From: Paralvinella palmiformis
Lineage: Eukaryota > Annelida > Polychaeta > Terebellida > Alvinellidae
DNA length: 64,000 bases
NCBI GenBank assembly: GCA_025642065.1
Contig: JAODUP010000356.1
Span: forward strand, 1-64,000
Direction: 5' to 3'
Below, piece after piece: positions 1-11,811 of this stretch. Position numbers and translations under genes: made by a program. The notes below the pieces were generated by a model. It saw nothing but the letters and a program-made list of their open reading frames with translations. It had not been told where the DNA came from and searched no databases. Position 1 is the first letter of the stretch; each line of letters opens with the position of its first letter.

Positions 1-408
1 ATTATATAAATGGTCGTTTGAATCCATGGGCCATAGATCTGTGGCCAAACGCACTACCAGTTAGACAATGGAGGCACTTACTTCAGTATGGAACGTGTAC
101 AACGAGTGATTGAAACTGCATCCGTCCAGAACGAGTTCATGGAGCAGTGGTACTTATAGATTGCACGCTGGGATAGTATCATTAAAGTATCATTTAATTG
201 AGGTAACTAGTATTGCCGATAAAACAGGTAAGCCACCCACAAGAATTTCAATCAAGAAATTAATGTCGGATTGACCTGTTGCATTGATAAGCTTCTAGTT
301 GCTATTGAGATATCTTTTGCCAAAGGAGCATTAGTACGAAAGAAAATTGATCATCCAATTATAATGATCTACTTGAAACAATTGTTAAAATAAGTACTGG
401 GTCCTTAC

Positions 409-1010
409 TTCCAACATTTCGCCGACGTGTGGATTGACTGATGCATTCAAAACGAGAATATCAAGTTGTCCAAATGTTTTAACGGTCTGGATAAAAATTG
501 AAGAAAATCCATTAAAACGCTTATTTTGTGATTTAATATAAATATAAGTAATCGGCTATGAGTGGAATGTTCTTGAGTGTGGTTTCGGTTTCGACTAGGA
601 TTACCGAACCTTCACTTACTTCGGTAATGAGGTTGGTTCTTTGTTTCGGATCACCGACGTGACATTTCACGCCTCTGACATCTAGACCTTCTGATTGCAA
701 CTGATGTACGGCCTTTTCCACGTTCTCCGATTTCCTACTGGACACCATCACGTTGGCTCCTTCCTGGGCCATTCTCCTTGCTATGGCGAAACCAATGCTA
801 CAGCCGATTATAGAATAATCTTTTCTATATGGTTTGTTGATGGGATTGGTAAAGGAATGTTGTCTCATTACGGATCGGTTGGCGATGATTGTTTCATACG
901 CGATATACTCACCCATATGTCGATCCTGTCACTATGGCCGTTCTTCCTGATAATCTCTTAGACAATGCGGCAGCAGTGGACATCATTCTCGTGCCATATA
1001 ATAACCTCAT
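409..1010 (-). CDS. DHRS4-like short-chain dehydrogenase, first three coding exons (duplicate, partial)
   Basis: On the minus strand this repeats exons 1 to 3 of the complete gene at 8714-12842. Exon 1 is 913-1010 (ATG at 1010-1008), exon 2 is 620-797 and exon 3 is 409-486, each with intact GT/AG sites. The pieces encode the N-terminal leader, the cofactor motif TGSTYGIG and the strand carrying NAAVNP, here NASVNP because one GCA codon is TCA. Exon 2 translates identically in both copies. Exons 4 onward would lie left of position 1, so it is not possible to say whether this is the head of a second functional paralogue or a 5' fragment. Up to the window edge the reading frame is intact. Confidence 0.8.
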
Positions 1011-1055
1011 TTTGGTAGTTTTCTGTACTTCACGAGCTGAAAGTATATTATGTTG

Positions 1056-1152
1056 CTGTTTTACGGCCACGTTTGTGCACAAGGCAGGCTAAATGGACCG
1101 AGCGACCTCAAAAGGTAAAGAGGCGAAGTGAAAGATGAAACACCCTTCTGAC
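1056..1152 (-). mobile_element. SINE tail fragment (family A), upstream of the DHRS4-like duplicate
   Basis: The stretch matches the body and tail of the tRNA-derived SINE seen complete at 25472-25648: the conserved blocks are the gttttacggccac segment, the segment before the ccgagcgacctc block, and the gatgaaacacccttctga end. It begins about 45 bases upstream of the ATG of the duplicated exon 1 and is interrupted at 1152 by a hAT end. Confidence 0.65.
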
Positions 1153-1460
1153 CAGACAAGGGGTCAATTCCATTTTGTAAATTCCAATTCTATTAGATTC
1201 TATTTAGTTAATTCCAATTCCACATCAAATTTGATCAATTCCAATTCCAAATGTTTCAATTCCAATTCCTTTTTTACCGACTCTTTTTTACCTACTACTT
1301 TTTACGATGAGTAAGTATTCTGAGTACCTACTCCGAGTACCTACTTGGAATACCAACTCCGAGTAGTTTATATTCCAAGTAAGATTGTCATGGAAGAAAT
1401 GTTTATTATTTAAAAAATTAAATGGTAAATTAATGTGTGGATTTAATTGTTTTGTAGGGA
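1153..1460. mobile_element. hAT-type non-autonomous element, left part only
   Basis: Starting with CAGACAAGGGGTCAATTCC, this is the left two thirds of the element that is complete at 12985-13414. It contains the same AATTCC-rich block and the GAGTACCTACT-rich block. Homology stops at about 1460, so the right terminal repeat is missing. Confidence 0.6.
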
Positions 1461-1498
1461 GAAAAATCATTGTCTAGAAAGATTTACCTAAAACATAT

Positions 1499-2127
1499 AT
1501 GAGTGACAGAAACAACCTGTGGTCTGTGGTCCACGCAGATAAAGCAAACGGCCTCGAAGCTCCACTTGTAGCAAATAAAGTGAAAGTTGTAGGTAGAATG
1601 TATGGAGTAGACCAGATGAGGCAACTGCCTAACAAGTGTAATCCGGATCAGATCTGCACCAAGGAAGATAATGCACATTTATGTTTTTGGCAGGTACACT
1701 TCCCTAAGTAACCTTTACCCATGCAAATTTAGCCTTGCAGGAACACAATACAACTGCATGGAACAATTCATCCAGCAACATAAAGTTGAAAAGCTAGTTA
1801 GTAATGGGATAGTCCAAAAAGTCACGAACTTTGAGAAGCCGGAACTACAGCAAAGGTTAGAAGATCTGTGTCAGGAACATTGCCCAGTGAGATCGCCAAG
1901 ACGAGCAGAAATCCTGCCAGCACTCTTGCCGAAATTCAGGCAAAATCCTGAACTATAGGCGTACGTGTAGTCACTGGCTAAAAATAAACCTAGCTGAGGC
2001 CAGCACCAACACATTATGGGGCATTGGGATCAAACTTTACAGTCATCAACTTTTTGACAAATCCCAATGGCAAGGTGACAACATGCTAGGAAATATGTTA
2101 ATGTCAGTTAGAGAAAATCTCAAATAA
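1499..2127 (+). pseudogene. NADAR-domain (YbiA-like) protein, frameshifted
   Basis: Three reading-frame pieces together give a NADAR domain. The first (1499-1700) ends in a segment containing HLCFW. The second (1671-1958) has LSNLYPCKF, YNCMEQFIQ and, near its end, KFRQNPEL. The third (1987-2127) reads EAST..LWGIG and closes with WQGDNMLGNMLMSVRENL before a TAA stop. These are the signature blocks of the NADAR/DUF1768 family in the right order and spacing. Known members act as N-glycosidases or ADP-ribose-processing enzymes. At least two frameshifts and a stop near 1958-1985 break the gene, so I call it a pseudogene. It starts right after the truncated hAT end and was probably carried by a repeat, which is inference. 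Confidence 0.75.
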
Positions 2128-2589
2128 AGTTCATAATCAGATCATGCATATACATCTGCAGGTAAATCTACCTACCCCATATTATTTTTCAAAAACAATA
2201 TGCATGTGTTTGTGTGTATGCAACTAGTTCCTAATATATTAGCAATATAATAATTGGAAACGCTTATCATATCAATTGTTTTCAATTATTCTGAGTCATC
2301 AGCAGTAGTCATTAATAATTTAAGACACAAATTAAAATAATTTCAACTGTTTCTTGGTCAAAGCTTAAAGGCTACAATCCAATTAGAGAATGGCTTAAGA
2401 GATAAATGATGTATGCTCATACAATGTACATGCATAATGAATACACCGTGATTAATTAGAATCTTTATTACCATAAAGGTAGTGATTATCTTTGTCAGTC
2501 AATTATTTCCTTTGGGTTAGACAGTGTTCACTCACCTCAATACACGTCTGTGTAAATATTAATCACCTTTATCCATTCAACAGCTGTAT

Positions 2590-2910
2590 TCACTTATCGT
2601 CAAGCTATAATATTATCCAAATTAGTTATAAATTGTAAATATGTCTCCAGTGTGTACTAACCTCAATATCAGTCTGTCTAAATCTTCATTTGTACTTACT
2701 TATTGTCAAGCTATAATATTATCCAAATTAGTTATAAATTATAAATATGTCTCCAGTGTGTACTAACCTCAATATCAGTCTGTCTAAATCTTCATTTGTA
2801 CTTACTTATTGTCAAGCTATAATATTATCCAAATTAGTTATAAATTATAAATATGTCTCCAGTGTGTACTAACCTCAATATCAGTCTGTCTAAATCTTCA
2901 TCTCTCTCGC
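2590..2910. repeat. Tandem repeat, 106-bp unit, three copies
   Basis: The block beginning caagctataatattatcc recurs at 2601, 2707 and 2813, a constant spacing of 106 bases, and copies two and three are nearly identical. Each unit contains cagtgtgtactaacctc. No coding frame is kept. Confidence 0.9.
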
Positions 2911-3096
2911 TGGTTTATTGTGACTTGACCTATACTGGCCGGTGACCGGTATATATAGTTCACTTAACTACGAGGTCAATTAATAATGTACGTGTAGCAG
3001 AATCTCATTCAATGGTCACTCACTTTTATGTATAAATTTGTTTACATGTGGGGTGGGTTTATATACCTTTATAATATACACTTGGCAATATTTATA

Positions 3097-3097
<1 letters not shown>

Positions 3098-3130
<33 letters not shown>
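3098..3130. repeat. (AT)n microsatellite
   Basis: Uninterrupted TA dinucleotide run. Confidence 0.95.
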
Positions 3131-3136
<6 letters not shown>

Positions 3137-3394
3137 AATATTCCGAATCTGTATTAATGTAAATATATGTATGTACACAATGAACTATATGCACGAATAC
3201 TGATTAATTTATGGTAATAACTTAGCTGTAATGTACTGTGCATATTCTAACAAATGTTCATAAATATTCCCAATACTATTTCATTCACTGCTGTCAATCT
3301 CTTATCTGGTGTTTCAGTCTCAGTTCGTTATTGTTAAACCTCCACTATCATGTACATATCACTAGTTCGCAATGCGTTTATATCAGCTGTATTT

Positions 3395-3470
3395 TACGTG
3401 TGCTCTAATGTTGTTTATATTTTGACTGGACCACAGCCTAACCCGCCGGCCTATGCATTTATACGCAATG
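3395..3470. repeat. Dispersed repeat (empty-site relative of 5985-6385)
   Basis: The segment around gactggaccacagcct recurs at 6353-6390, where a SINE splits it. A neighbouring piece of the same repeat (tcagctgtattttacgtg) occurs again at 3599-3620. Confidence 0.6.
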
Positions 3471-3751
3471 CATTTATAACACGCATCTAAATTACTTTCA
3501 GTGTATAACAGTGTCCCTTCAAACTCAAGATTTATCTAGACACTATCTGTGAATACGAATGATACTGTCCAAGATGACTAAGTGCGATCAGCTGTTTATA
3601 TCAGCTGTATTTTACGTGTGCTCTAATCAAAGACTATTTATAATAAGACGAGTTACTTCGCGTTTTAACATGGAACACCATTTTGAATTCATGGAGCCCC
3701 AGGGCCCTAGTGACCGGAGGTAGATTGCCACGGACAGCTCCCTTCGTTAAC

Positions 3752-4281
3752 ATGGCGGCTAATGGCACTGGTTCATTCTGCACCGCTTTCGGCTGCAGTA
3801 ACAGAAAAAAAGTATGCACAAATTAAGACATCCTCGAAAGGAAATGAAAGCTAGTGTCAAAATATGATATGTTCTGGCTTTTTTTAAATAAAGGATATTT
3901 AAAAAATAAGCATAACAATTTGAAGTAGACACGCTCCTACTTAACATGACCCAAGCAGTAGGCCCAAGCAGAATCTATCTAGATCTATATTTGTTTCAGA
4001 CAAAATCTGATTAAATTTTATTGAACAATATCAACCTATTAATCACAAAAAGGGTATGTAAGATATACATAAGCTTAAAGTTACATATATTGGAGCCACT
4101 GAAGATGTTATGGGCGGCAGGTATATTTTACTTTATTATTGTTAATAATATAATTGGACTTCTAAAATTACATTACTATAATCAGATAATTTTTCCCTAA
4201 TTCAATAATTATAAGTAGCTGAGTATTTCGATGATCACCTGCGTCTATATTTATTTTTAAACGTAAGCAATTGGTACTTAT

Positions 4282-4323
<42 letters not shown>

Positions 4324-5121
4324 ACTTCTATTTATAATTTAAATGCTATGAAATTAATTATTAAATACCTCAACTAGTGGTAGAAACATTCATTTATTTA
4401 TTTTTTATATTGACAGAAGTAAAAGATGGGTTATTAATTGTTGTCGTTCAGATATATGATGAGGAAAGATTTAAATTACTTGAATACTAATTGTAGAATG
4501 TATGATATGCATTTCACTGAAACGGAATTCATGAACCAGACAACTTATCTAGAATGCTATTCCAACTATTTTTGATGTACCAAATACAGTGCGTGCATCT
4601 GCTGAAATCAACAGATAGGAAACATATATAGGAGACAGGGCCAGCTGTGATGGTAATTAATATTTATAAATATTAATGGTGAAAATTGGTATTATAAAAT
4701 TAATTAAATAAGAAACAAGACACCAAACCCATGAAATTTTGTCAGCCCATTTCATATCTTAATACAAAAAAGGATTACCAGCACCTGAATTAGTACCTGA
4801 ATGCTCAGCTCATGTGCTTTAATTGGTATACTTCTCTTCATAACTTAAATGCATATCAAATCAAATTCTTTAACCAACTTGAAAAAAAGGAAAACATGTG
4901 TTTACACATTGTGTATCCACTTAATGGTTAAAGTCATTTTTTTACAAGGTATTGTTCTGTTTCAGTCCTTGAAGTTCTATGATGATGAGATACCATGTAA
5001 ACAGGCCAATCTCTTGGTTACAGATTTACTGGTGTTATCTGTTACAGTAGTCAATGCATGTGTCTATTACATCTCTGGGTATATTCTGTCTAACTTTAAA
5101 CAGTTCACTGATCTGGGCTAA
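3752..5121 (+). pseudogene. THAP/P-element-like transposase remnant
   Basis: Three exon-like pieces fit a THAP-domain P-like transposase. The first, 3752-3811, opens with ATG and reads SFCTAFGCSNRKK, the CxxxGCxNR start of a THAP zinc finger, followed by a GTATGC donor. The second, about 4452-4620, reads RKDLNYLNTN..MYDMHFTE and, after a one-base shift, NAIPTIFDVPN, which is the C-terminal half of a THAP domain (HF and the AVPTIF-like block). The third, 4965-5121, follows a TTTCAG acceptor and contains YYISGYILSNF, resembling the conserved YxxG segment near the end of P-like transposases, and stops at TAA. The catalytic core is absent. It may be a decayed element rather than a host THAP gene; the frameshift in piece two favours that. 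Confidence 0.5.
4284..4321. repeat. (AT)n microsatellite
   Basis: TA dinucleotide run inside the THAP/P-like remnant. Confidence 0.95.
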
Positions 5122-6008
5122 ATGTCATATTTTTGTAGGATTGGTTGTTTAGAGCTGGAAGCAATTTGGGTTATTCTGTCTATTTGATAACAAATGACTG
5201 ATTGTAACTATAGATGAACCCGTGACATAAGAGATTTGATGCCACTTATTGTATGAAAGTACTAATTTCTTTATCTCTAACATGTTAACGCAAACATAAA
5301 TATTGTTAATATTCCATGTATATTCTTTGTTCTCAGCTGGACAGGCCTATATTGCATGGTCTATATTATTGAGGTGTAGACTTTAAATGAACTTATAATT
5401 TTTTTAGGTTAATATATGATAAACGGACATGATGAATATATGGTGAATTATGTTACGGTTGCGTTATAATAGCTGTATATATCATTATATGTCTATATCC
5501 AAATAAATAAAAATTTATCGACTATGATAAACTGACATGATGAAAGTATGTTTGTATGCATTTACCTCATATATACCTAACTGTTTTCATTTAAAATCTA
5601 CGCCTTCCACACACAAAGCTGTGAAATAACCTAAACCACGTTCAATTATTTTCTAATCAGCTGTCAAGTGATCGCAAATTGTAGTTTATGAATTAATTGA
5701 CTGGGCTATGAAATCACTTAATTATTTATTTACAGTTTCAGAGCTTTGTTTCCTTCAATATCATGTGTGCACAATTAAAGTGTTTATTAATAAAAGAGTA
5801 TGTGATCATGTATCATATAGGATTAGTACTGGCAATTAATTTCAACCATCGCAGACATCTACACGATCACATGTGGACAACCAGATAGCTTTTGTTTATC
5901 TGAAAAATACCTCCGGTCGCTGGATGCGCCACTGGTTCAAAATTCAACATGGCGCGACAAGAGTAACGCCTCTCTATATTTAAGCTCTCTGCCCTAATGT
6001 TGGTTATA
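5122..6008. other. No gene seen
   Basis: AT-rich, all frames closed, no recognisable motif. The last 25 bases are the left half of the dispersed repeat into which the SINE is inserted. Confidence 0.5.
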
Positions 6009-6340
6009 AAGTGAGCTCCGGTGGCCTAGCGGTTAAGCACCCGGCACTTGGTGCCAACGGTCGCAGGTTCGAACTCCGTAAGAGGTCGAAACTTTTCCAG
6101 GGATTAATTTCTCGGCTCACTACATCGTGGGTGGCTGACCACGTTAAATGGCGCTGCCGTCTCCACTCAATTATTTAAAATAAAAGGGGGACGTTAAAAA
6201 TCCCCTGAGGACGTAAAACACTCTGGCAGTGAGTGGGGGGGGGGGCGGTCAGGTTTCTCAACCACTCCAACATAGAGGCTGTGCTGATTAAGCGACAGCC
6301 TGGGGATTCTCCCCGAACAACAAAACCTAAACCTAAACCT
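6009..6340 (+). mobile_element. tRNA-derived SINE (family B), full-length
   Basis: The head carries an A-box-like TGGCCTAGCGGTTAAG and a B-box-like GGTTCGAACTCC at tRNA spacing. A body follows with ggggacgttaaaaatcccctgagg, a G run and the block agcgacagcctggggattct, then a tail of CCTAAA units. It is flanked by an approximate duplication (ttggttat left, ttggttct right). The uninterrupted target sequence is present at about 3400-3445, so this is a clean insertion. Its body recurs at 27682-27870 and 53560-53757. Confidence 0.8.
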
Positions 6341-6412
6341 TGGTTCTATTTTGACTGGACCACAGCCTAGCCCGCCGGCCTAGGTCACGCCTCGTTCGTT
6401 ATTATAGATTTT

Positions 6413-6436
6413 TTCATTGACCTAAATAGGTCAATG
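6413..6436. repeat. Perfect palindrome matching MITE termini
   Basis: CATTGACCT and AGGTCAATG face each other across four bases. The same arms form the ends of the MITE family at 9289, 21575 and 22812. Confidence 0.55.
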
Positions 6437-6765
6437 GATTTTTCAAATTACCTGGCATTTGACGGGAAAGTCAGTGGTTCAGTCACGAAGTAACTATATT
6501 TATGTATGCATCTATTTCAATACTCTACAATTTATAATATAGGAGTCTTATTTCGGCTATTACTAATAATTATTTTCACTAACAATTAGCATGGGAAATT
6601 CAGGTTTTCCTATGTTCGGCGCATATGCGCTTCGTCCCGGAAATTTTTTAATTTTCATTTGGAAAATAATGCTTTTGCCTTTTCGCTAATTTTAGTTTAT
6701 CATATCTGTTATTATGTTATATGTGTATTTGTAATATTTGTGTGTGCGCACGCACATACACACAC

Positions 6766-6915
6766 TCAGCAAGGTTGGGGCGATTACAGGATCAAGGTAA
6801 TCGATTACGATTACTTGATATTACCACAATTACGATTACATTCGTTCTGACTGTAATCGATTACGGTTATGATTACACTGTAAAGTAATCATGATTACAA
6901 TCATGATTACCATGT
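6766..6915. mobile_element. hAT-like terminal region
   Basis: CAGCAAGGTTGGGGCGATTAC is followed by about 130 bases of overlapping GATTAC/GTAATC words. This pattern is typical of subterminal regions of some hAT elements. No transposase frame follows. Confidence 0.4.
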
Positions 6916-7309
6916 ATATAACACAAGCATGAATGCGAGTCGTCATCAATATTTAATCTGTTACATGTATAATGCCGATATAAATATGCTACAATGTTGA
7001 CATGTTGTTTTGTAAGAACCAGACGCACTTTCTGGTATGTTCTTGAAATGAAACTGTACAAAAGACTTTGATGCCATTGTACGACGTTATATTTTTAATA
7101 TTTCTGATATTAATATTCACCATAGGGCAAAGGAGCAACTAATACATTTGCCATGAATGCACAGGTATTTATAGAGATAACTGAGATTAGTGCAAACTGA
7201 GATTAGTGCAAACAATACCAATGGAATTGTTTGAATATATATTTAGTAACGAAATGCATCATGTCTGACCTGACTATAGCTAGGTAAGGTCTATATAATA
7301 AATAGGATA

Positions 7310-7480
7310 ATTAGAATATAGTCAAACCCCAACTCCGACCCCCTCTGTAACCTGACCACCTCTGTAAATGGACCACTTTTTTCACAGTCCTATCTTATTG
7401 CTATGCCTTGAATGATATATTTCTTCTATAACTCGGCCACCTCCCAACTCCGTACTTCGACCTTTGATCTCCGTCCAATG
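7310..7480. mobile_element. Possible pogo/Tigger-like terminus
   Basis: A series of short ctccgaccc / cctctgtaa / actcggccacc words starting at 7323 resembles the direct subterminal words of pogo-like elements. No transposase was found. Confidence 0.25.
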
Positions 7481-7499
7481 TCCATGTTTGTTGCTTGTT

Positions 7500-7560
7500 T
7501 GTTGGCGTTTCGGGGGAGTATCCCCAGGCTGTCGCTTGTTTAGCTCGGCCTCCACGGTGA
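7500..7560 (-). mobile_element. SINE family B body fragment
   Basis: The block tatccccaggctgtcgctt matches the reverse complement of the conserved body of the SINE at 6009-6340. Confidence 0.45.
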
Positions 7561-7579
7561 AGTCCCTCTTGATTAGATA

Positions 7580-8190
7580 GTGGCTCAAAGTCTTTCTTGT
7601 TAGAACATATTCTAAAAAATCGTATAATTTGTTATCTTAATAAACCGTTAAAGGTATGTTTGGGATGAAAATAATGTTTGTGCAACATGTGATAAATATT
7701 GGTTGGTTTAAAAAAACACCTTGCTCAGTAAGGTATTATTAGTTTTAGGGTCTATGAATACACTGGTACCTAAATAATTGACCGAATCAATACAGATAGA
7801 TTTAAATTTAACGGGTGGTTAATGTGTATTAAAATTATTTAGGAACTCGGAGAACGCATCCTTGCCATGTTGCCATATTATGAAAATATCATCCAAATAC
7901 CGAAAGTAGATGGCGAAGTTTTAATGTAAATTTAAGTAATGCCTCTTTCTCAAATTTTGCCATGTAAATATCGGCGTAGTGCGGTGCCCAATCCCTACCC
8001 ATATAAGTGCCTACTTTTTAGATGAACCAGTCATCATTAAACAATAACGCATTACTCTTCAAAGATAATTCTAAAAGTTCTATTGTTTGATCATATATGA
8101 GATAATTTCCCATTAGGTCCCTGATCGCTTGCAACCCCTTGGCGTGATCTATATTAGTATACATACTTTCAGCCACGACTAATAGTCAAC
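7580..8190 (-). pseudogene. Penelope-like element reverse transcriptase, broken
   Basis: Read on the minus strand from about 8190 downward, the frames give SMYTNIDHAKGLQAIRDL, then MGRDWAPHYADIYMAKFE (8000-7930), then FRYLDDIFIIWQHG (about 7895), SVNYLGTSVFIDPKTNN and a degraded FFKPTN/FHPKHTFNG block reaching 7640. These correspond in order to reverse-transcriptase motifs of Penelope-like elements, including the catalytic YLDD. One stop precedes the MGRDW block, a frameshift precedes YLDD and further stops follow. The element is inactive and truncated at both ends; no GIY-YIG endonuclease was seen. Confidence 0.7.
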
Positions 8191-8713
8191 AACGGTTGTC
8201 TCCTCTGTGTTATAGGTGTGAAGTCAGCGTAGGAAGATCAGATTCTGGATTAAATAAACAAAATACGATATGGTTATTAAATGTTTATTACTGAATGAAA
8301 CTAACAAAACAGCCAGATCACAAACAAAACCCGGATATAGTAAATCATTACATTATTTATCTTATCGACAACTACATGCAGTAAGATTTAATATAATTAT
8401 GTGTTACAACTTTTTAATTTTTATTTATACAAAATCTGCTAGTTTGGATTTCACCGTTCAGTTCATTCAAAAATTGCACTCACGATGCTCATATAAAATT
8501 AGTTTAAGACATTTGTTTACTGAAGTACAATAAAACAAATTATTAATTACATTTGATGTTGTACTTTTGCAGAACATAAGGCATAGGATGATTTCTAATT
8601 TCTATATACATCCCAAAACCTTGTTATACATATTCATTACAAAATAATGTGTTGCCCACGTATTGGAACCTACTATGTGCTAATTATTACATAGTTAACA
8701 ATCGTTTATCCTG

Positions 8714-11700
8714 TTAAAATCTTGATGTAATTCCTCCTCCTACAACAATCGTCTCTCCCAGTATATACGATGCTTCATCGGATGCCAAGAATGCGGTGAC
8801 AGTTGCAATTTCCTCGGGAAGGCCAAATCTAGAGAAATGTAAAATATATAATATGTTCATTTCCAAGAGGGATAAAGGGAATCTTATGATATAGGCTACT
8901 TATATAAAAACAATAGTTATCAGCAATGATATGTAACACACGGAGCTAGTAGCTATCCGGGTATCCACACTATCAAGCTAAAGGTTTACGTTTCAATACA
9001 AACTGGACGCAATAACGACTTATATTTTCATCAGTCTACAGGAAACCAGATCTTCTTTTCGGAAGATGACACGGACTATCCTCTCAGGACATCTTACTAT
9101 TTGCTCTATCAATCGTCTTCTACGTATATTCTTCTCCTTTTCCTGGCACTTTATTTTGAAATATTTTAACTCTACCGTGTTACACCAGTTATGTGTGTTT
9201 GTCCGCGTGTGTGTGTGTGCGCGCGCGCGCGTGTGTTAGGCGTGTGGAATAAGGCCCAGTGTGTTTGTGACTATTTTTTGTTTTGTGCCATTGACCTGAA
9301 AGAAAGACCGAGCAGTCAGTGGTGTTTGAATGGGCCGTCATGACCAAACAGCACTGATTTTCCGACATTTATTGTGATGCGTGCATTATAATTTTGTGTG
9401 TGCAGACAATCTGTATTATTCTGGTCCTATTATATGGGATGAAATATATAAATGTCGTTTTATGTAAGCCCGTAGATCTAGTTTAGAGACAGAAGGGAGG
9501 TTGTCGAATAGGCTAAATATAATAATAATAATAGTTCAGCTTACTTTCCCGCCAAAAAACAACAACGCTTTAACATTTATTTTAAATGTGTTCCTGATAC
9601 CTACCGATGTATATATATTCCTTTTGTATTACGTTTATTCCCATAGCTTATGCAGCCAACGACCATGTTTATAAACCCGATTTTGCAGTCTGCGTTCCAT
9701 TTTCCACGACCGGAAGATGGAACCTGTTTGCCATCAAATCGGCAGCTGTCTTCGGTCTAATTTTCTTTCAGGTCAATGCTTTGTGCAATGAAATACCGTT
9801 TTCGTTTATGACATAACCACAAAACGTTTCCCATTTTTTTCTAATTTGCGGGGGGAAAACATCAAACCGGAAACGAGAAAGAGGATGTCGGGTAAATAAG
9901 TGAGGGAAAATAATTATTTCCGATGTGGCAAATCTGGCGTTCGTAAATGTAATTGAAACGTTCGATGTTATTGTTCGTGCAATGATTGATTAGACACTGT
10001 TTGACTAATTATCGATACTTAGGGAATTCCGATGACGTGATGGTAATTATATGCGTTACCTTCCTGATGGTATAGAGTTCAGATAGCTCTCAGCAACCGA
10101 TTTATTGTTCCACATCTGAAACAAAGGCGAGTTCATAAATGCGGATCAACTTCGGTGTTTTGAGCACGTCTTCGGGATATAATTAAGCCTGCACGTAAAA
10201 TCAGTCATACTGACCACTTTACTAAAGCTGGTCTTTATAAGACCAGCAGCAACAGCATTGACCCGGATGTTCTTTTTGGAACACGCCACAACCAGAGACT
10301 TGACCATGCCAATTTGGGCTGCCTTTGATACTGAGTAGGCTCCTATTAGCTGAAATATAGATATAAACACATTGTTTCCGCACGCACACACACACCCATT
10401 TGTGAAACTATTCTAGACCCGATTCCACTGAACAGTATAATCCTAGTTTTAGTTTTAAATTATGAACAATGCTCCCGATGTGTATACTTAGATGGTTAGC
10501 TGGGAGCCGGGATGTATGTGTCAGTGGGGGGGGGGAGACATAGAATGATAGAGAACATTTTACCTCATACGGTACGTAGGCAGATACTGAGGTGATAAAT
10601 GTGATGGAACCCCTGAATAAATGAAAATATCATATTTAATACTATATAAGATCAAATACTTCAGTCATTATGATTATGTATGATTATCATCATCATCATC
10701 ATCACCATCATCATCTTCATCCTTATTATCATCATCAACTTGCGGATATCCAAATTATTAACCTTTTTAACCTGCAGCTTTCCCGATCGATATGTATATA
10801 ATGAGATATACAGATATATCTGATTTTATGTGGAATATAGGACGAAAAGGTTACCATCCACACGAATCCTTAGAACATTTACAGTGTTCGTGATAACGTA
10901 CAAAAATATCTACAAAAATTAAATGGAAAGCCGCCTTCTGTCTTCAGGAACTTGGTATTAAACTTGCGCGGCCATTTCTAATTGATCTTTAACAGTACTG
11001 CCAAAGTTTGACACGACCAATTTAATTTAGAGTACCTGTAGATGCAATGGTCTCTTAGAAATTAATTCATTTTCTAAAAAATCACCTCATCAATACACTA
11101 AGCACAGTATTATTGCTGTATTTCGCCTGCCACGTATAATATAAGTGAAATTTTAATGAACGAGTGTAAATACTGTTTTCAAAAGTTCATGCAGTTAAAA
11201 ATCACCGAGTGTTAATTGTCTGTTTTTTTTGTGAATTCCACGTTGAGCCAGTGTATGGTTTCCTAATCGCCATCGATCCCAGATTCGATCCAGTAAAAGA
11301 GTATATAATGCGTTATAAAATTATAAAAGAATAAATACAAAACAACATCTACCCATTTCTCTCTAAATGAGGAACGGCATCTTTCAATAGGAAAAATGAC
11401 GACTTCACATTAACATCGAAAATCTGGAGGATAAAATAAACATCAAGTTTCTGTCAGTTTTCTCTGATTGATCGATCAGAATTGTAGTCTTCCAAGAAAT
11501 TAAATGCTTAAACAGGACATAAAATCTTAAATTTCTACCACAGCAAAACTACCTTGTCCCATTGCTGCTCCGAAATCTGAAAATAAACCGAGCACTCCAT
11601 TATATTTGTTATAAAAATATTTGAAAATAGAAGCTCAAAGAACATTAAGACGTAAATATTTACTTCGATATGGTTGTAGATGTTGATGTTTTCCGGCCAT

Positions 11701-11776
11701 TTTTGTGGACAAGGTATGATAAATCGGCCGAGTGACCTCCAAACGTAACGAGGTGAAGTGAAAGATGAAACACCCT

Positions 11777-11811
<35 letters not shown>

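Larger units (their letters stand above)
1..1460. repeat. Segmental duplication, left copy (mate 11830-13290)
   Basis: The sequence from the left edge to about 1460 repeats 11830-13290 at a constant offset of 11832 bases over the coding part, with only scattered substitutions and a roughly 30-base deletion near 150. It carries three DHRS4-like exons, part of a SINE on each side of them and the left end of a hAT element. Similarity stops inside that element near 1460. The left breakpoint may lie outside the window. Confidence 0.9.

Noticed and set aside
695..1092. Plus-strand open frames opposite the duplicated exons
   Set aside because: They are antisense shadows of DHRS4-like exons 1 and 2, and the same shadows recur at 12527-12924.
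2590..2910. Regular direct repeats as a CRISPR array
   Set aside because: Units are contiguous 106-bp tandem copies without unique spacers, in a eukaryotic genome.
6009..6090. A functional tRNA gene
   Set aside because: A and B boxes are present, but the sequence does not fold into a complete cloverleaf by eye and continues into a SINE body and tail.
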